Shown here: one piece after another, positions 54,773-64,000 of the stretch | Layout: each line of letters opens with the position of its first letter | Numbering within the stretch: position 1 is the first letter of the stretch | Source: Limnoglobus sp043780595 | GTDB taxonomy: Bacteria; Planctomycetota; Planctomycetia; Gemmatales; Gemmataceae | DNA: 64,000 nt | Reading direction: 5' to 3' | NCBI GenBank assembly: GCA_043780595.1 | Contig: JAYWCL010000027.1 | Coordinates: forward strand, 1-64,000 | Notes under the pieces: model-generated | The model's input: the letters and a program-made list of their open reading frames with translations, nothing else | The model's database searches: none | Told to the model about the DNA's origin: nothing | Position numbers and translations under genes: made by a program

Positions 54773-57700
54773 ATGGCCGACACGATTAAACGCACCGTCT
54801 CACCGCTCCAACTGCGGGACGAACTCGAAACGATGGTCCTCAAGGAACTGCTCGGCCCCGGCAGCCCGGACGAGGAGCTTATCGAGTCGCCCGGCACACG
54901 CTACTTCGTCGGCGTGCTGGCTCCCCGCAAACGAGCCACAGTTGCCCCCGCTACCGTCGTATCAACGCCGCCCGCCGAAGCTGATGAAGACACCAACGAA
55001 GAAATCCTCGACGGCGACGACCTTGCGCTCGGCGGTCGGGATACCACGCAGGACGGCACGACCGATCAGGCCCCGGCACAGGACAAGGCCCTGATTCCCT
55101 CGTCGTTCGGCATGACCTTCTCCCTCAACCTGGAAGCTACCGAACTGCAAGTGTCAGCAACCTGGGGCCAGTATCTCAAAGAAGCCAGCGAATACCTCGT
55201 CAGTGAAAAGACCGGTAGCCCTCGACGAGTCTGGAAGAGATTTCCACGAGGCGGCAAGCATCGCTTGAAACTGGTGGACAACGATAAAATTGCGCCCATC
55301 GTGGTTGACCACGATTGTCCAGATGTCACCCTCCAAGGCAAGGTCCGCAAGAGGGCCGATCATTGGAGCATCACGCTGTTTCTGGTGAATGAGCAGCAGG
55401 AGCCGGAGCGACTGAAGGACACCGCCTGGATATTTCAACCGGAACTGATGGCCGAGGGCGTAGACGGTGCGGCCGTGATTCACAAGCGGCACACCATCCT
55501 GGAACTCAGCGGCACTGACCCCGCAGTGAAAGCCGAAAACGACTTGCTGGCGATGCTCTATCGTCGCCATGTCGAGTTCGCCGTGGGTCATGGCATCGGC
55601 GTTCATGTCGATGTGTCGCCTGACCCGAACCATGCTGTGCGGGTCAGCACCAAGATTGTGCCGAGCTACGAGATTCCCCGCACGACCCCACCACGGCCTG
55701 AAGACGCGGAGATCAATCCAGCTTTCGCCAAGCTGGAGGGGCTGATCCTCGACATGAAGTTGCTGTCCGAGGCCAACCCAAAGCAATACCGCCCGATGCT
55801 TAAGCCGCTTCTCGATTCCTACCATGACTGGATCGACCGGGAAGAAAAACGGATTGCCGACCCCGCTGAAGGACTGGCGACGTTCAAGCATGTCGCACAA
55901 CAAGCGATAGCTCGCTGCCGCGCGACGATCAAGCGGATCGAGGCCGGACTAGACTTGCTCGACAAGGACGACAAGGCAGCCCAGGCGTTCCAGTTCATGA
56001 ACCGGGCGATGTGGCTCCAACGGACACACTCGAAGTTTGCCGAGGACGTTCGGCGAGGTAATGAAAAGGCCGACTACAACAAGTTCGATGTTCCTGAAGA
56101 ACGCTCGTGGTATCCGTTCCAGCTTGCCTTCATCCTCTTGAACTTGCCGGGGATCACGAAATTCGATCACCCGGAACGCAGTGAAGCACCCGAAGCCGTG
56201 GCCGATCTACTCTGGTTCCCCACGGGCGGCGGAAAGACGGAAGCCTACCTGGGCCTGACTGCCTACACGCTGGGCCTGCGGCGACTGCAAGGGACGATTG
56301 AAGGTCGTTCCGGTGAGAACGGCGTAGCGGTGCTGATGCGGTACACGCTGCGACTTCTCACGCTCCAGCAATTCCAGCGAGCCACGGCCCTTATTTGTGC
56401 TTGCGAGGACATTCGCCGCACAGCCATGAGCAACGGCAACAACCGCTGGGGAAAGACACCCTTTCGCATCGGTCTATGGGTCGGTGGCAGCACCACACCC
56501 AACTGGACCAGTGACAGCGATGAATCGGTCAAGGCTGCACACGGCGGCAAGCCACGGTCTGGTGCGGTCGGTGGTATCGGATCGCCACACCAACTGACAA
56601 ACTGCCCGTGGTGCGGCACCAAGATCGATCCCGGCAAGCACATCAAGGTTGAAAAGTATAGCGAAGGCGCAGGCCGCACACTGATTTACTGTGGGGCAAA
56701 GTTCGGTCAGTGTAAGTTCTCAATGAAGGAATCGCCGGGCGAAGGGTTGCCGGTGATCGTGGTGGACGAGGAAATCTATCGACGGCTTCCGTCGCTGCTG
56801 ATTACCACTGTGGACAAGTTCGCCCAGATGCCGTGGAACGGCTCTGTGCAGATGCTCTTTGGGCAGGTGGACGGATACTGCGAACGGCACGGCTTCCGGT
56901 CACCGCATCTGGCCGCCGCCTACGAAGAACTGGAGATCAACGGCGTCCATCGGGCGAAAGGCAATGCGCCTTCAGCCAAGGTTCTGCCGCAAAACCCGCT
57001 GCGACCACCGGATCTCATCATCCAGGACGAATTGCATCTCATCAGCGGACCGCTCGGCACGCTGGTCGGGCTGTACGAAACGGCCATCGACCTGCTCTGC
57101 ACCTGGGAAGTGAACGGCAAGAAAATCCGTCCCAAGGTCGTGGCATCGACGGCGACGATTCGTCGGGCCAGCGATCAGGTCTATGCGTTGTTCCTGCGCA
57201 ACCTGAATGTATTCCCGCCGACCGGCCTGGAGATTGGAGACAACTTCTTTTCCCTTCAACGCAAGTCGAACGAGAAGACACCGGGGCGAAAGTACATCGG
57301 CGTGTGCGCCCCTGGTCGTCGCCTGAAAGCGGCGCTGATTCGAGTCTACATCGCCTTCCTGTCAGCCGGTCAGGTCTTGTTCGAGAAGCATGGCCTGGAC
57401 GCCGACGCCTGGATGACGCTGGTGGGCTACTTCAACAGCCTGCGGGAACTTGGCGGCATGAAGCGTCTGGTTGATGACGACGTGCGGACTCGCCTTCGCA
57501 AAATGGCAGATCGCGGGTTGGCGAATCGCACGCTCTACACGCCAGACACGGTTAAGGAACTGACATCCCGGATGGGATCGGCGGCTATTCCGGAAACGCT
57601 TGACCTATTGGAAAGCCGCTTCGATCCGGCAATCCTGGAAGAGATCAAAAACCGTAAGGCGGGCGGCGAGTTCATTCCTCGACCGCTGGACGTGCTGCTC

Positions 57701-58396
57701 GCCACCAACATGATCTCGGTCGGCGTGGACGTACCACGGTTGGGCCTGATGGTCGTGGCCGGTCAACCGAAAACGACGGCGGAATATATCCAAGCTACCA
57801 GCCGTGTCGGTCGTAAGCACCCCGGCCTCGTCTGCACAGTCTTTAATTGGGCAAGGCCAAGAGACTTGTCCCATTACGAAACCTTCGAGCATTACCACTC
57901 CACGTTCTACAAGCACGTCGAAGCCCTCTCGGTCACGCCTTTTTCGGCGGGAGCCACGAGCCGTGGATTGGCGGCGCTGCTGGTATCGCTGGTTCGTCAA
58001 CCGGGAATCGAGTTCAACTCGAATGACAAGGCGATGCTGATGGCAACGCAACGCAGCCACCAATACGTCAAAGATGCCATCGAAGCGATCACGCGGCGGG
58101 CCGAGTTGGTTGCCGGGGTGGAAGCTGCCGAAGAAGTCCGGCAGGAACTCAAGCACAAGATGGATTTGTGGCAGAAGCGGGCACAGCGGACAGCCCAGGG
58201 AAGTCAGCTTGGATATGAGACGAAAAAAGATGGGGTAACGGTTGGCCTGCTCCGCAAGCCAAGTATCGAGCCGTGGGACGAGTTCACTTGCCTCAACTCG
58301 CTGCGGGATGTCGAGCCAACGGCCAATCTGATTCTTGACGATTACAACCTGGACGACGACGGTGGAGACGACGAGAACGAAGGAGCCACATCATGA
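54773..58396 (+). CDS. drmA: DISARM helicase DrmA
   Basis: The 1207-residue product has an N-terminal region (about 1-450) with an acidic low-complexity stretch, then an SF2-like helicase: Walker A LLWFPTGGGKTEAYLGL (about 484), Walker B IIQDELHLISGPLGT (about 751), VASTATIRRAS and LATNMISVGVDVPRLGLMVV with QATSRVGRKH. A zinc ribbon (CPWCGTKID ... CGAKFGQC, about 610-645) sits inside the helicase. DrmA is a core DISARM protein that moves on incoming DNA with DrmB. It ends in an Asp/Glu-rich tail and overlaps drmB by an ATGA. Confidence 0.93.
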   Translation: MADTIKRTVSPLQLRDELETMVLKELLGPGSPDEELIESPGTRYFVGVLAPRKRATVAPATVVSTPPAEADEDTNEEILDGDDLALGGRDTTQDGTTDQAPAQDKALIPSSFGMTFSLNLEATELQVSATWGQYLKEASEYLVSEKTGSPRRVWKRFPRGGKHRLKLVDNDKIAPIVVDHDCPDVTLQGKVRKRADHWSITLFLVNEQQEPERLKDTAWIFQPELMAEGVDGAAVIHKRHTILELSGTDPAVKAENDLLAMLYRRHVEFAVGHGIGVHVDVSPDPNHAVRVSTKIVPSYEIPRTTPPRPEDAEINPAFAKLEGLILDMKLLSEANPKQYRPMLKPLLDSYHDWIDREEKRIADPAEGLATFKHVAQQAIARCRATIKRIEAGLDLLDKDDKAAQAFQFMNRAMWLQRTHSKFAEDVRRGNEKADYNKFDVPEERSWYPFQLAFILLNLPGITKFDHPERSEAPEAVADLLWFPTGGGKTEAYLGLTAYTLGLRRLQGTIEGRSGENGVAVLMRYTLRLLTLQQFQRATALICACEDIRRTAMSNGNNRWGKTPFRIGLWVGGSTTPNWTSDSDESVKAAHGGKPRSGAVGGIGSPHQLTNCPWCGTKIDPGKHIKVEKYSEGAGRTLIYCGAKFGQCKFSMKESPGEGLPVIVVDEEIYRRLPSLLITTVDKFAQMPWNGSVQMLFGQVDGYCERHGFRSPHLAAAYEELEINGVHRAKGNAPSAKVLPQNPLRPPDLIIQDELHLISGPLGTLVGLYETAIDLLCTWEVNGKKIRPKVVASTATIRRASDQVYALFLRNLNVFPPTGLEIGDNFFSLQRKSNEKTPGRKYIGVCAPGRRLKAALIRVYIAFLSAGQVLFEKHGLDADAWMTLVGYFNSLRELGGMKRLVDDDVRTRLRKMADRGLANRTLYTPDTVKELTSRMGSAAIPETLDLLESRFDPAILEEIKNRKAGGEFIPRPLDVLLATNMISVGVDVPRLGLMVVAGQPKTTAEYIQATSRVGRKHPGLVCTVFNWARPRDLSHYETFEHYHSTFYKHVEALSVTPFSAGATSRGLAALLVSLVRQPGIEFNSNDKAMLMATQRSHQYVKDAIEAITRRAELVAGVEAAEEVRQELKHKMDLWQKRAQRTAQGSQLGYETKKDGVTVGLLRKPSIEPWDEFTCLNSLRDVEPTANLILDDYNLDDDGGDDENEGATS

Positions 58397-60264
58397 CCAC
58401 CAGAGAAGGAAAACGCTGCAAGGTGGGCGAACTTCGTCCCAGCCAGGCACTAACGACATTCGGCATTGGTTCCATCATTGACCTGCCGAATTTATCGGTC
58501 ATGGTGATGGGCCTGGAGGACTGGCCGTTCAAGGATACCGTAGAGATTGGCGAGCAACGACTGCTGGCATCGGTGAAGGAAGTGCTGGGACATCAGGTTC
58601 GGTTTCTGCGCTCGGCTCCGGTCGTTCCGGATACTTATCAGGTCAACCAGTTTGATGCTTCGTCATTGATCGGCATCCCTGTCGCACCGTTTCCACGCTG
58701 GATGGTCTGTCCTTATTGTCGGCGGTTGGCCCCGTTGGGTAGCGGCCTGTTCAAACTGGAGACGCCCTACCGCACAGAACAGATTCGTTATGTCCACGCA
58801 AACTGCACGAAGCCGGGCAAGTCTCCGACTGTGGTGCCTGCCCGCTTCATCGTCGCCTGCAAGAACGGGCATTTCGATGATTTCCCCTGGCGTGAGTTTG
58901 TGCATCGTGGTCCGACCAACTGCAAGGGCGGACTGAAGCTCCTCGAAACGTCGGCCACGGGAGAAGCGGCAAGTATCTTCGTGCAATGCGAAGGTGAAAA
59001 CTGCGGGGCGATCCGGCCTATGTCCGACGCCTTCAAGATGGACATGATGGCGCTGCCTTTGTGCAAGGCACGGCGGCCACACCTTCGGGATCACGACGAG
59101 GCAGGCTGCAAGTCACCGAACGGCAAAGACATGCGCATGGAGCCGATGCTTCAGGGGGCATCGAACGCCTGGTTCGGCATAATGCTATCGGCGCTGGCGA
59201 TCCCACAGGCGTCCGGCAAGCTGGCACAGCTTGTGGAAGATTGCTGGACCATTTTGGAAAAGGTGCAGAGCGAGCAGAATATCGAACTGTTGCAGCAGGT
59301 GACGCCGCAACTGCGTGATCTGTCCGAATACACGCCTGCCGAAATCTGGCAGGCCGTGCAAACGAAGAAAACGGCGGTACCGACCGAAGGGACCGAACCG
59401 ACCGACCTCAAGACGCCGGAATGGGAAGTTTTCATCGACCCTGAATCGGCGCAACGAGGCAGGGACTTCCAACTACGAGTCGCAGCGCCGCCGAAACGCT
59501 ACGCCAAGTATTTTGAGAAGATCGTCCTTGCCGAACGGCTGCGGGAAGTGCGGGCGCTCGTCGGCTTCACCCGCATCGAGTCCCCCAGCGACTACGACAA
59601 CCCGGCAGCGTTCCCGGAGAACCAACGTGCCAGGCTTTCTCGCACTCAGCCGACCTGGGTTCCAGCTTCGGAAATCCGTGGCGAAGGGCTGTTTTTCCAA
59701 TTCAAAGAAGATGTGATCCAGAAGTGGGTGAAGAAGGCCAAGAGCCTGGACACAGTGTTCATGGAAGCACATCAGCGTTGGCGCACCGCCCGGAAATTGG
59801 AACCGCCGCAGGAGTTCTATCCTGGTGTCCGATATGTCCTACTGCATTCATTTGCTCACGCCCTGATCCGGCAACTTGCCGTCGAGTGCGGTTATACAAC
59901 AGCCTCGCTCCGGGAACGCATCTACTCCCGGAACCCCGGCGAGGACGAGCCGGAGATGGCAGGCGTGTTGATCTACACCGCTGCGCCCGACAGCGAAGGC
60001 ACGCTCGGCGGGCTGGTGTCGCTCGGCAAACCGGAGACACTGGAGCGGCATCTCGATCAAGCCCTGGACAACATGCGGCTTTGTGCCAGCGACCCGCTTT
60101 GCGCCGAACATCACCCGTATCACGAAGGAAATACACTGCACGCCGCCTCTTGCCATGCCTGCCTCTTCGCACCGGAAACGTCCTGCGAGCGGGGCAACAA
60201 GTATCTGGATCGGGCGGTGTTGGTTTCCACCGTTGAACGAAGTGACTTGGCGTTCTTCGAGTAA
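58393..60264 (+). CDS. drmB: DISARM DUF1998 protein DrmB
   Basis: The 623-residue product begins GELRPSQALTTFGIGSIIDL, the usual DrmB start. Putative zinc cysteines are at CPYCRRLAP (about 105), CKNGHFDDFPW, CEGENCGAIRP and the DUF1998-type end CHACLFAPETSCERGNKYLD (about 585-604) after FAHALIRQLAVECGY and GVLIYTAAPDSEGTLGGL (quoted in part). DrmA and DrmB form the core complex of DISARM, DrmB binding DNA. Translation is coupled to drmA by ATGA. Three bases of gap plus an independent start precede drmC. Confidence 0.93.
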   Translation: MTTREGKRCKVGELRPSQALTTFGIGSIIDLPNLSVMVMGLEDWPFKDTVEIGEQRLLASVKEVLGHQVRFLRSAPVVPDTYQVNQFDASSLIGIPVAPFPRWMVCPYCRRLAPLGSGLFKLETPYRTEQIRYVHANCTKPGKSPTVVPARFIVACKNGHFDDFPWREFVHRGPTNCKGGLKLLETSATGEAASIFVQCEGENCGAIRPMSDAFKMDMMALPLCKARRPHLRDHDEAGCKSPNGKDMRMEPMLQGASNAWFGIMLSALAIPQASGKLAQLVEDCWTILEKVQSEQNIELLQQVTPQLRDLSEYTPAEIWQAVQTKKTAVPTEGTEPTDLKTPEWEVFIDPESAQRGRDFQLRVAAPPKRYAKYFEKIVLAERLREVRALVGFTRIESPSDYDNPAAFPENQRARLSRTQPTWVPASEIRGEGLFFQFKEDVIQKWVKKAKSLDTVFMEAHQRWRTARKLEPPQEFYPGVRYVLLHSFAHALIRQLAVECGYTTASLRERIYSRNPGEDEPEMAGVLIYTAAPDSEGTLGGLVSLGKPETLERHLDQALDNMRLCASDPLCAEHHPYHEGNTLHAASCHACLFAPETSCERGNKYLDRAVLVSTVERSDLAFFE

Positions 60265-60268
60265 TTCC

Positions 60269-61072
60269 ATGAATCACGAACATCACCAAATTGGAGCGGC
60301 TGCGGCACGATTGGCGAGTCGCTTGCCGCATTCGGTAGTGATCGGCTTGGCTGACGCTGTTGCGCAACACGGAGGACTTGAGCAGCCAGCGGCACGGCAG
60401 GCGATTTTGCAAAGCCTGCCAACGCCTGACTTCCGGGATGCCACCGCCGACTTCCTCGACCTGTGGTCTTCTCGTGCCGGCAGCGTAGGATCAGAGGCTG
60501 TCGCTGTTGCTCTGGTAACCGCCGCCAAGAGCGAAAATGATCATCGGCACGATGAAACGGTCGAGATCGTCTGGACTGGCCCCGAAACATCCGAAAAGAA
60601 GTTTCGGCAAACGGAACAGGCCATCCTCGAAGTCGTAAACTCGGCGACAAGGCGTCTTACTGTCGTTAGCTACGCCGTATACCGTATTCCACGAATCCGT
60701 GAGGCTCTTGTCGCTGCGGCCAACCGTGGCGTGAGCATCCGGTTGATTGTCGAAACGCCGAACCGGATCGAAGGGCAAGGCGAATATGACTGCCTGCTGG
60801 CTCTTGGCGACAACGTGGCGTCATCGTGCTCTGTCTACTACTGGCCCCAGGAGAATCGGGCCAAGGATGACAACGGAAAAATTGGTATCCTGCACGTCAA
60901 GTGCGCCGTGGCCGATGGCCACCGGATGTTCCTGTCGAGCGCCAACTTCACCGAATACGCCTTCACCATCAACATGGAGTTGGGCCTGCTAATGACGGGA
61001 GGCAAATTGCCGGGACAGGTGGAACGGCATTTTGAACGGCTTATCGAGGTCGGGAGCTTTCTTCGAGTGTAA
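60269..61072 (+). CDS. drmC: DISARM phospholipase-D-like nuclease DrmC
   Basis: From ATG 60269 (MNHEHHQIGAAAARLASRLP) the product has 267 residues. A helical N-terminus (about 1-95) precedes the PLD domain: VVSYAVYRIPRIREALVAAA, GVSIRLIVET and the HKD motif ILHVKCAVADGHRMFLSSAN (H-x-K-x4-D about 208), then FTEYAFTINMELGLL. One HKD motif per chain means it acts as a dimer, as in other PLD nucleases. It is the last gene of the canonical class 1 set. Confidence 0.92.
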   Translation: MNHEHHQIGAAAARLASRLPHSVVIGLADAVAQHGGLEQPAARQAILQSLPTPDFRDATADFLDLWSSRAGSVGSEAVAVALVTAAKSENDHRHDETVEIVWTGPETSEKKFRQTEQAILEVVNSATRRLTVVSYAVYRIPRIREALVAAANRGVSIRLIVETPNRIEGQGEYDCLLALGDNVASSCSVYYWPQENRAKDDNGKIGILHVKCAVADGHRMFLSSANFTEYAFTINMELGLLMTGGKLPGQVERHFERLIEVGSFLRV

Positions 61073-61243
61073 GCGTTCTGAGCTTATGCTCCGCCGTCGG
61101 TCGTGACGCTCGGCGAATCATTTTCAGTTGTCGTATCGGCGGGTGAGGTGTAGCGTGGCGAAAAGGATATCCTCTGGCCCCGCAGGAGAGGCGTCATTGC
61201 GGAGTTAAGAGTAGCTGAGTAATTAACACTGGGAATACTCTCG

Positions 61244-62713
61244 ATGGCGATTTCTGTTCTGCATATATCCGACCTTCACCGCGATCCGTCGCATGAGGTC
61301 ACCAGTCAGGCGCTCCTTGACTCATTGGAAAGAGATCGAGATAGGTATCGTGCAGAAATACCGGCCATTCCCGACCCAAACATCATTATCGTCAGCGGTG
61401 ACGTGGTACACGGAGTGAAAGCCAACGCAACAGATCCGGACGGCGAACTCAAGAGACAATACGACCAGGCAGAAGCTTTTCTAATTGCTCTGACGGATAG
61501 CTTTGTCGGCGGCAACCGTGAGCGCGTAGTCATCATTCCTGGAAACCATGACGTGAGCTTCCCCCATGCCCTTCGCGGAATGAAGCTGATTGAAGTGAAC
61601 CTTTCTACCGAGGAACAGCGAGCAGCTGCGGTTGCGAATGGTCGCCGTCTTTTATCTCCATCGACACCTATGCGGTGGTCATGGGCAGGGTTTTGTTTCT
61701 ATGAAATCATTGATAAAGGGCTGTACGATGCTCGCCTTGAAGCGTTCTGCACGTTTTACGGCCAATTTTACCAGGGCAAGCGGTCGTATAGTCTCAACCC
61801 CGAAGAACAATTCGATGTCTTCGACTATCCCGAGCACAATATCACCATTGCAGGCCTGAGCAGTTGCCATGAAAACGATCCGTTCAATAAGCAGGGTGCA
61901 ATTCACCCGGAGTGTGTCGCAGCGGCGGCAAGGCGATTGTGCGAGCCAAAGTACCGGGACCGTTTTCTATTCGCTGTTTGGCACCACAACACTAGCGGCG
62001 GCCCAACGAAGTCGGACTACATGGATGCGGATATCCTCCAAGTCTTGATAGACGATGGGTTCAGTCTCGGGTTTCATGGTCACCAGCACAAGCCGCAGTT
62101 TATCGAAGAGCGGTTTCAGTTTGGCGGCACTCGTAAAATCACCGTCATTAGCGCTAGCACGCTATGCGCAGGACCTCGCGAATTACCAACGGGACAGTCG
62201 CGAGGGTACAACCTACTTGAATTCGACGCAGCGACTCGCAAAGCCAAGCTGCACCAGAGAAAGATGGAAAATGAAAATTTTGGCCGACCCATTTGGGGGC
62301 CTGGACAATTCCCATCGTCCCGTCACAGCTTTGTCGAGTTTGACGTTCAGGCACCGATTGAGAGGAAACATTCAGTTGAGGACGCAAACGCAATCGGGAG
62401 TGCGGAAGCATTTCTTCGCACCGGCAAGCCCAAAGAAGCGATAGAGCTTTTGAGGCCGCTTATGGGTGGAAATTCCCTTGCCAAGAAACTTTTGTGGGAG
62501 TGCTATGTGGCTCTTGGCGACAACCTTGCCATAATCGCCGACTTTTACCCGCCGCAAGCTGTGGCGGAAATTGTGCATGTCGCCGATGCGCTCTGGGAAG
62601 AGGGGAATCGTCTTCAACTGAAAGAACTACTCAAACTAGATGCAGTCTGCAATTCCAGTGACCCCGCTGTGGTCAAGGTGCGCGAGCTGTACAACGCAAG
62701 GCTATCACCATGA
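61244..62713 (+). CDS. Calcineurin-like metallophosphoesterase with helical C-terminus
   Basis: The 489-residue product carries all core metal motifs: LHISDLHRD (DxH, residues about 5-13), VSGDVVHG (about 50), IPGNHDVSF (about 104), a late His in FAVWHHNTSG and GFHGHQHKPQ (GHxH, about 275). The last 100 residues are helical and repeat-like (AEAFLRTGKPKEAIELLRPL), as in a TPR domain. Activity on a nucleotide, nucleic acid or protein phosphate is possible. It follows drmC by 171 bases and overlaps the ATPase gene by an ATGA, so those two form a unit. Weak ribosome site before ATG 61244. Confidence 0.87.
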   Translation: MAISVLHISDLHRDPSHEVTSQALLDSLERDRDRYRAEIPAIPDPNIIIVSGDVVHGVKANATDPDGELKRQYDQAEAFLIALTDSFVGGNRERVVIIPGNHDVSFPHALRGMKLIEVNLSTEEQRAAAVANGRRLLSPSTPMRWSWAGFCFYEIIDKGLYDARLEAFCTFYGQFYQGKRSYSLNPEEQFDVFDYPEHNITIAGLSSCHENDPFNKQGAIHPECVAAAARRLCEPKYRDRFLFAVWHHNTSGGPTKSDYMDADILQVLIDDGFSLGFHGHQHKPQFIEERFQFGGTRKITVISASTLCAGPRELPTGQSRGYNLLEFDAATRKAKLHQRKMENENFGRPIWGPGQFPSSRHSFVEFDVQAPIERKHSVEDANAIGSAEAFLRTGKPKEAIELLRPLMGGNSLAKKLLWECYVALGDNLAIIADFYPPQAVAEIVHVADALWEEGNRLQLKELLKLDAVCNSSDPAVVKVRELYNARLSP

Positions 62714-64000
62714 GCGAGTCTACTCAGGACAAAATTGCCTTCGAAGTTGAAACATCTAGGGTGCTGGAGATCCTATCTAAGGAAATCTACGACTCGCCCC
62801 TCGCGCTCCTCCGCGAGAACGTCCAAAATGCTTACGACGCCGTCCTCATGCGTTGCACACAAGACGGTTCAGATATTGGCGAGGCCACTATCGACCTGAC
62901 TATCGAGCCGACGAAACTTATGATTGCCGATAATGGAATCGGCATGACGGAAGCGGTACTGCGGAATAACTTTTGGAAGGCGGGTTCGAGCGGTAAGAAA
63001 ACCGAACTGGCTCGGAAATCGGGTGTCATCGGGACTTTCGGCATTGGAGCGATGGCAAACTTCGGCGTTTGCACCAAACTGCGGGTTGAAACTCGTGCGG
63101 TGGATTCTGACGTAACGCTGGTCAGTGTTGCGGAGCGAGCTAAGCTGTCGTTCTCGCAAGAGTGCATTGACCTAGAGAGAGTCTTTGACGACCGAAGCCC
63201 CGGCACGCTCTTAAGTGCTGAGCTTGATCCGCAGAGTCCTTTGTCGGAGAGGAGTGCCGCATCTTACCTTCAGCCCTACGTTGAATTCCTGCCCGTCAAA
63301 GTTCGCTTGAATGGACGCCTCATTAGCCAGCGCTCTTACGCTGACGCAGTCGCCAAAGGGTTCCAGCCCTGCGGCAGCAAAACAATGATCTCGGGACCGT
63401 ATGAGGCCGACGTGAAGGTCGCACTGAATTCGAACGGTCAAGTTCAAGCACAGATGACAAACGTCAAACTTCAAGGGGTGAACGTCTCAGGCGAACTACT
63501 GCTGATGCAAGGCAGCGGACAGTTGATGGGCCTACGTAGTCACTTTGGATTGGCACCAGTGCCGGTTAGTGGTCACTATCAACTAGGTGGCTACGTCAAT
63601 CTTTCTGTACTTCAGCCCACTGCTGGACGTGAGGCTCTGAGTCGGGAGAGCATTAGCCATGTTAACAATCTGGTCAACCTCGCGGAGCAAGCGATCACTG
63701 AGCTAATTGCTGCAAGCGAAGCAGCGGATAGAAACACGTCATTTCAACAATTTATTCTGTCGCACGGTAGACTCGACCTTGCCGACAAAATTACGATTAC
63801 TGTTTTGCCGGACAACAAAAACGTACCACTGGGTAAGGTCAAAGAGTACTGCGCTGGCAAAAGAGCATTTTACTACACGGGCACGGATCAGACTATCTTG
63901 CAGACTTTCGCTGGAGAGGAGTCATTTCTGTTACAACTTAGCATGAGCAATCCACGTCGCAAGCTACAGTTGCAGTATGTGACGCAGAAGTTACAAATCG
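62710..64000 (+). CDS. HSP90-like GHKL ATPase, C-terminus beyond window
   Basis: ATG 62710 overlaps the previous stop. At least 430 codons are seen. The Bergerat ATP-binding fold is clear: LLRENVQNAYDAV (Asn of motif N), LMIADNGIGMTEAVLRNNFW (motif G1, about residue 75) and VIGTFGIGAMANFGV (G2). HSP90-like and MORC-like ATPases of this type occur in bacterial conflict systems. A second domain follows from about residue 150. The coupling to a metallophosphoesterase suggests the ATPase senses and the esterase acts, or the reverse. It cannot be judged whether a third gene follows. Confidence 0.85.
   Translation, partial: MSESTQDKIAFEVETSRVLEILSKEIYDSPLALLRENVQNAYDAVLMRCTQDGSDIGEATIDLTIEPTKLMIADNGIGMTEAVLRNNFWKAGSSGKKTELARKSGVIGTFGIGAMANFGVCTKLRVETRAVDSDVTLVSVAERAKLSFSQECIDLERVFDDRSPGTLLSAELDPQSPLSERSAASYLQPYVEFLPVKVRLNGRLISQRSYADAVAKGFQPCGSKTMISGPYEADVKVALNSNGQVQAQMTNVKLQGVNVSGELLLMQGSGQLMGLRSHFGLAPVPVSGHYQLGGYVNLSVLQPTAGREALSRESISHVNNLVNLAEQAITELIAASEAADRNTSFQQFILSHGRLDLADKITITVLPDNKNVPLGKVKEYCAGKRAFYYTGTDQTILQTFAGEESFLLQLSMSNPRRKLQLQYVTQKLQI

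Noticed and set aside
1..64000. CRISPR array or rRNA genes
   Set aside because: I saw no regularly spaced direct repeats and no rRNA-like stretches on either strand.

Overview
The window looks like chromosome of a planctomycete of the Gemmataceae type, carrying the left part of a large integrated mobile element. The lineage is inferred from gene families, not from a marker gene: an alginate-export-type porin, a zinc-ribbon/TM protein, a MoxR/von Willebrand pair beside an NHL-repeat protein, a retron-like reverse transcriptase, and a large serine recombinase typical of Gemmata-like genomes.

Bases 1-11,850 are chromosomal. They hold a porin (cut by the window edge), a membrane-anchored protein, an operon on the minus strand (NHL protein, 1204-residue vWA protein, MoxR ATPase), a lone retron-like reverse transcriptase with a structured leader, a phosphoglucosamine mutase and tRNA-Pro(GGG).

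From the 3' end of that tRNA to beyond base 64,000 the DNA is a mobile, ICE-like element. A large serine recombinase gene ends inside the tRNA on the opposite strand. Then come a MITE-like inverted repeat, an unknown 854-residue protein, and a minus-strand transfer block: excisionase-like HTH protein, two sister small membrane proteins (one frameshifted), VirD4-like coupling protein, ParB-like protein and MobF relaxase-helicase. A foreign-looking sensor kinase with a GC-rich PAS cassette lies between the intact relaxase and a decayed piece of a second relaxase. An AlpA-like protein and a P4-type tyrosine integrase follow, so the element is probably composite. No VirB4 or other mating-pore gene is visible.

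Bases 29,500-42,600 are element maintenance and counter-defence: a second ParB-like protein, an ArdC-type antirestriction protein, scars of insertion (ISAs1 scrap, ice-binding-like protein with a sorting tail, orphan gene end, IS4-family element with clean target duplication), a region dense in inverted repeats, and a giant methyltransferase-helicase of the DarB type with a small gene nested in its 5' part.

Bases 42,800-64,000 are a defence island. A class 1 DISARM system (drmD, drmMI, drmA, drmB, drmC) is enlarged at both ends and inside. In front are a small HTH regulator, a large N6-adenine methyltransferase and a PD-(D/E)XK-like nuclease; inside, between drmMI and drmA, is a gamma-glutamylcyclotransferase-like gene; behind are a metallophosphoesterase and a GHKL (HSP90-like) ATPase that runs off the window. 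Stop-start overlaps join many of these genes, which suggests one transcription unit from a promoter near 42,821. This enlarged DISARM island is the strongest candidate for an undescribed system; the reverse transcriptase with its leader is the second.
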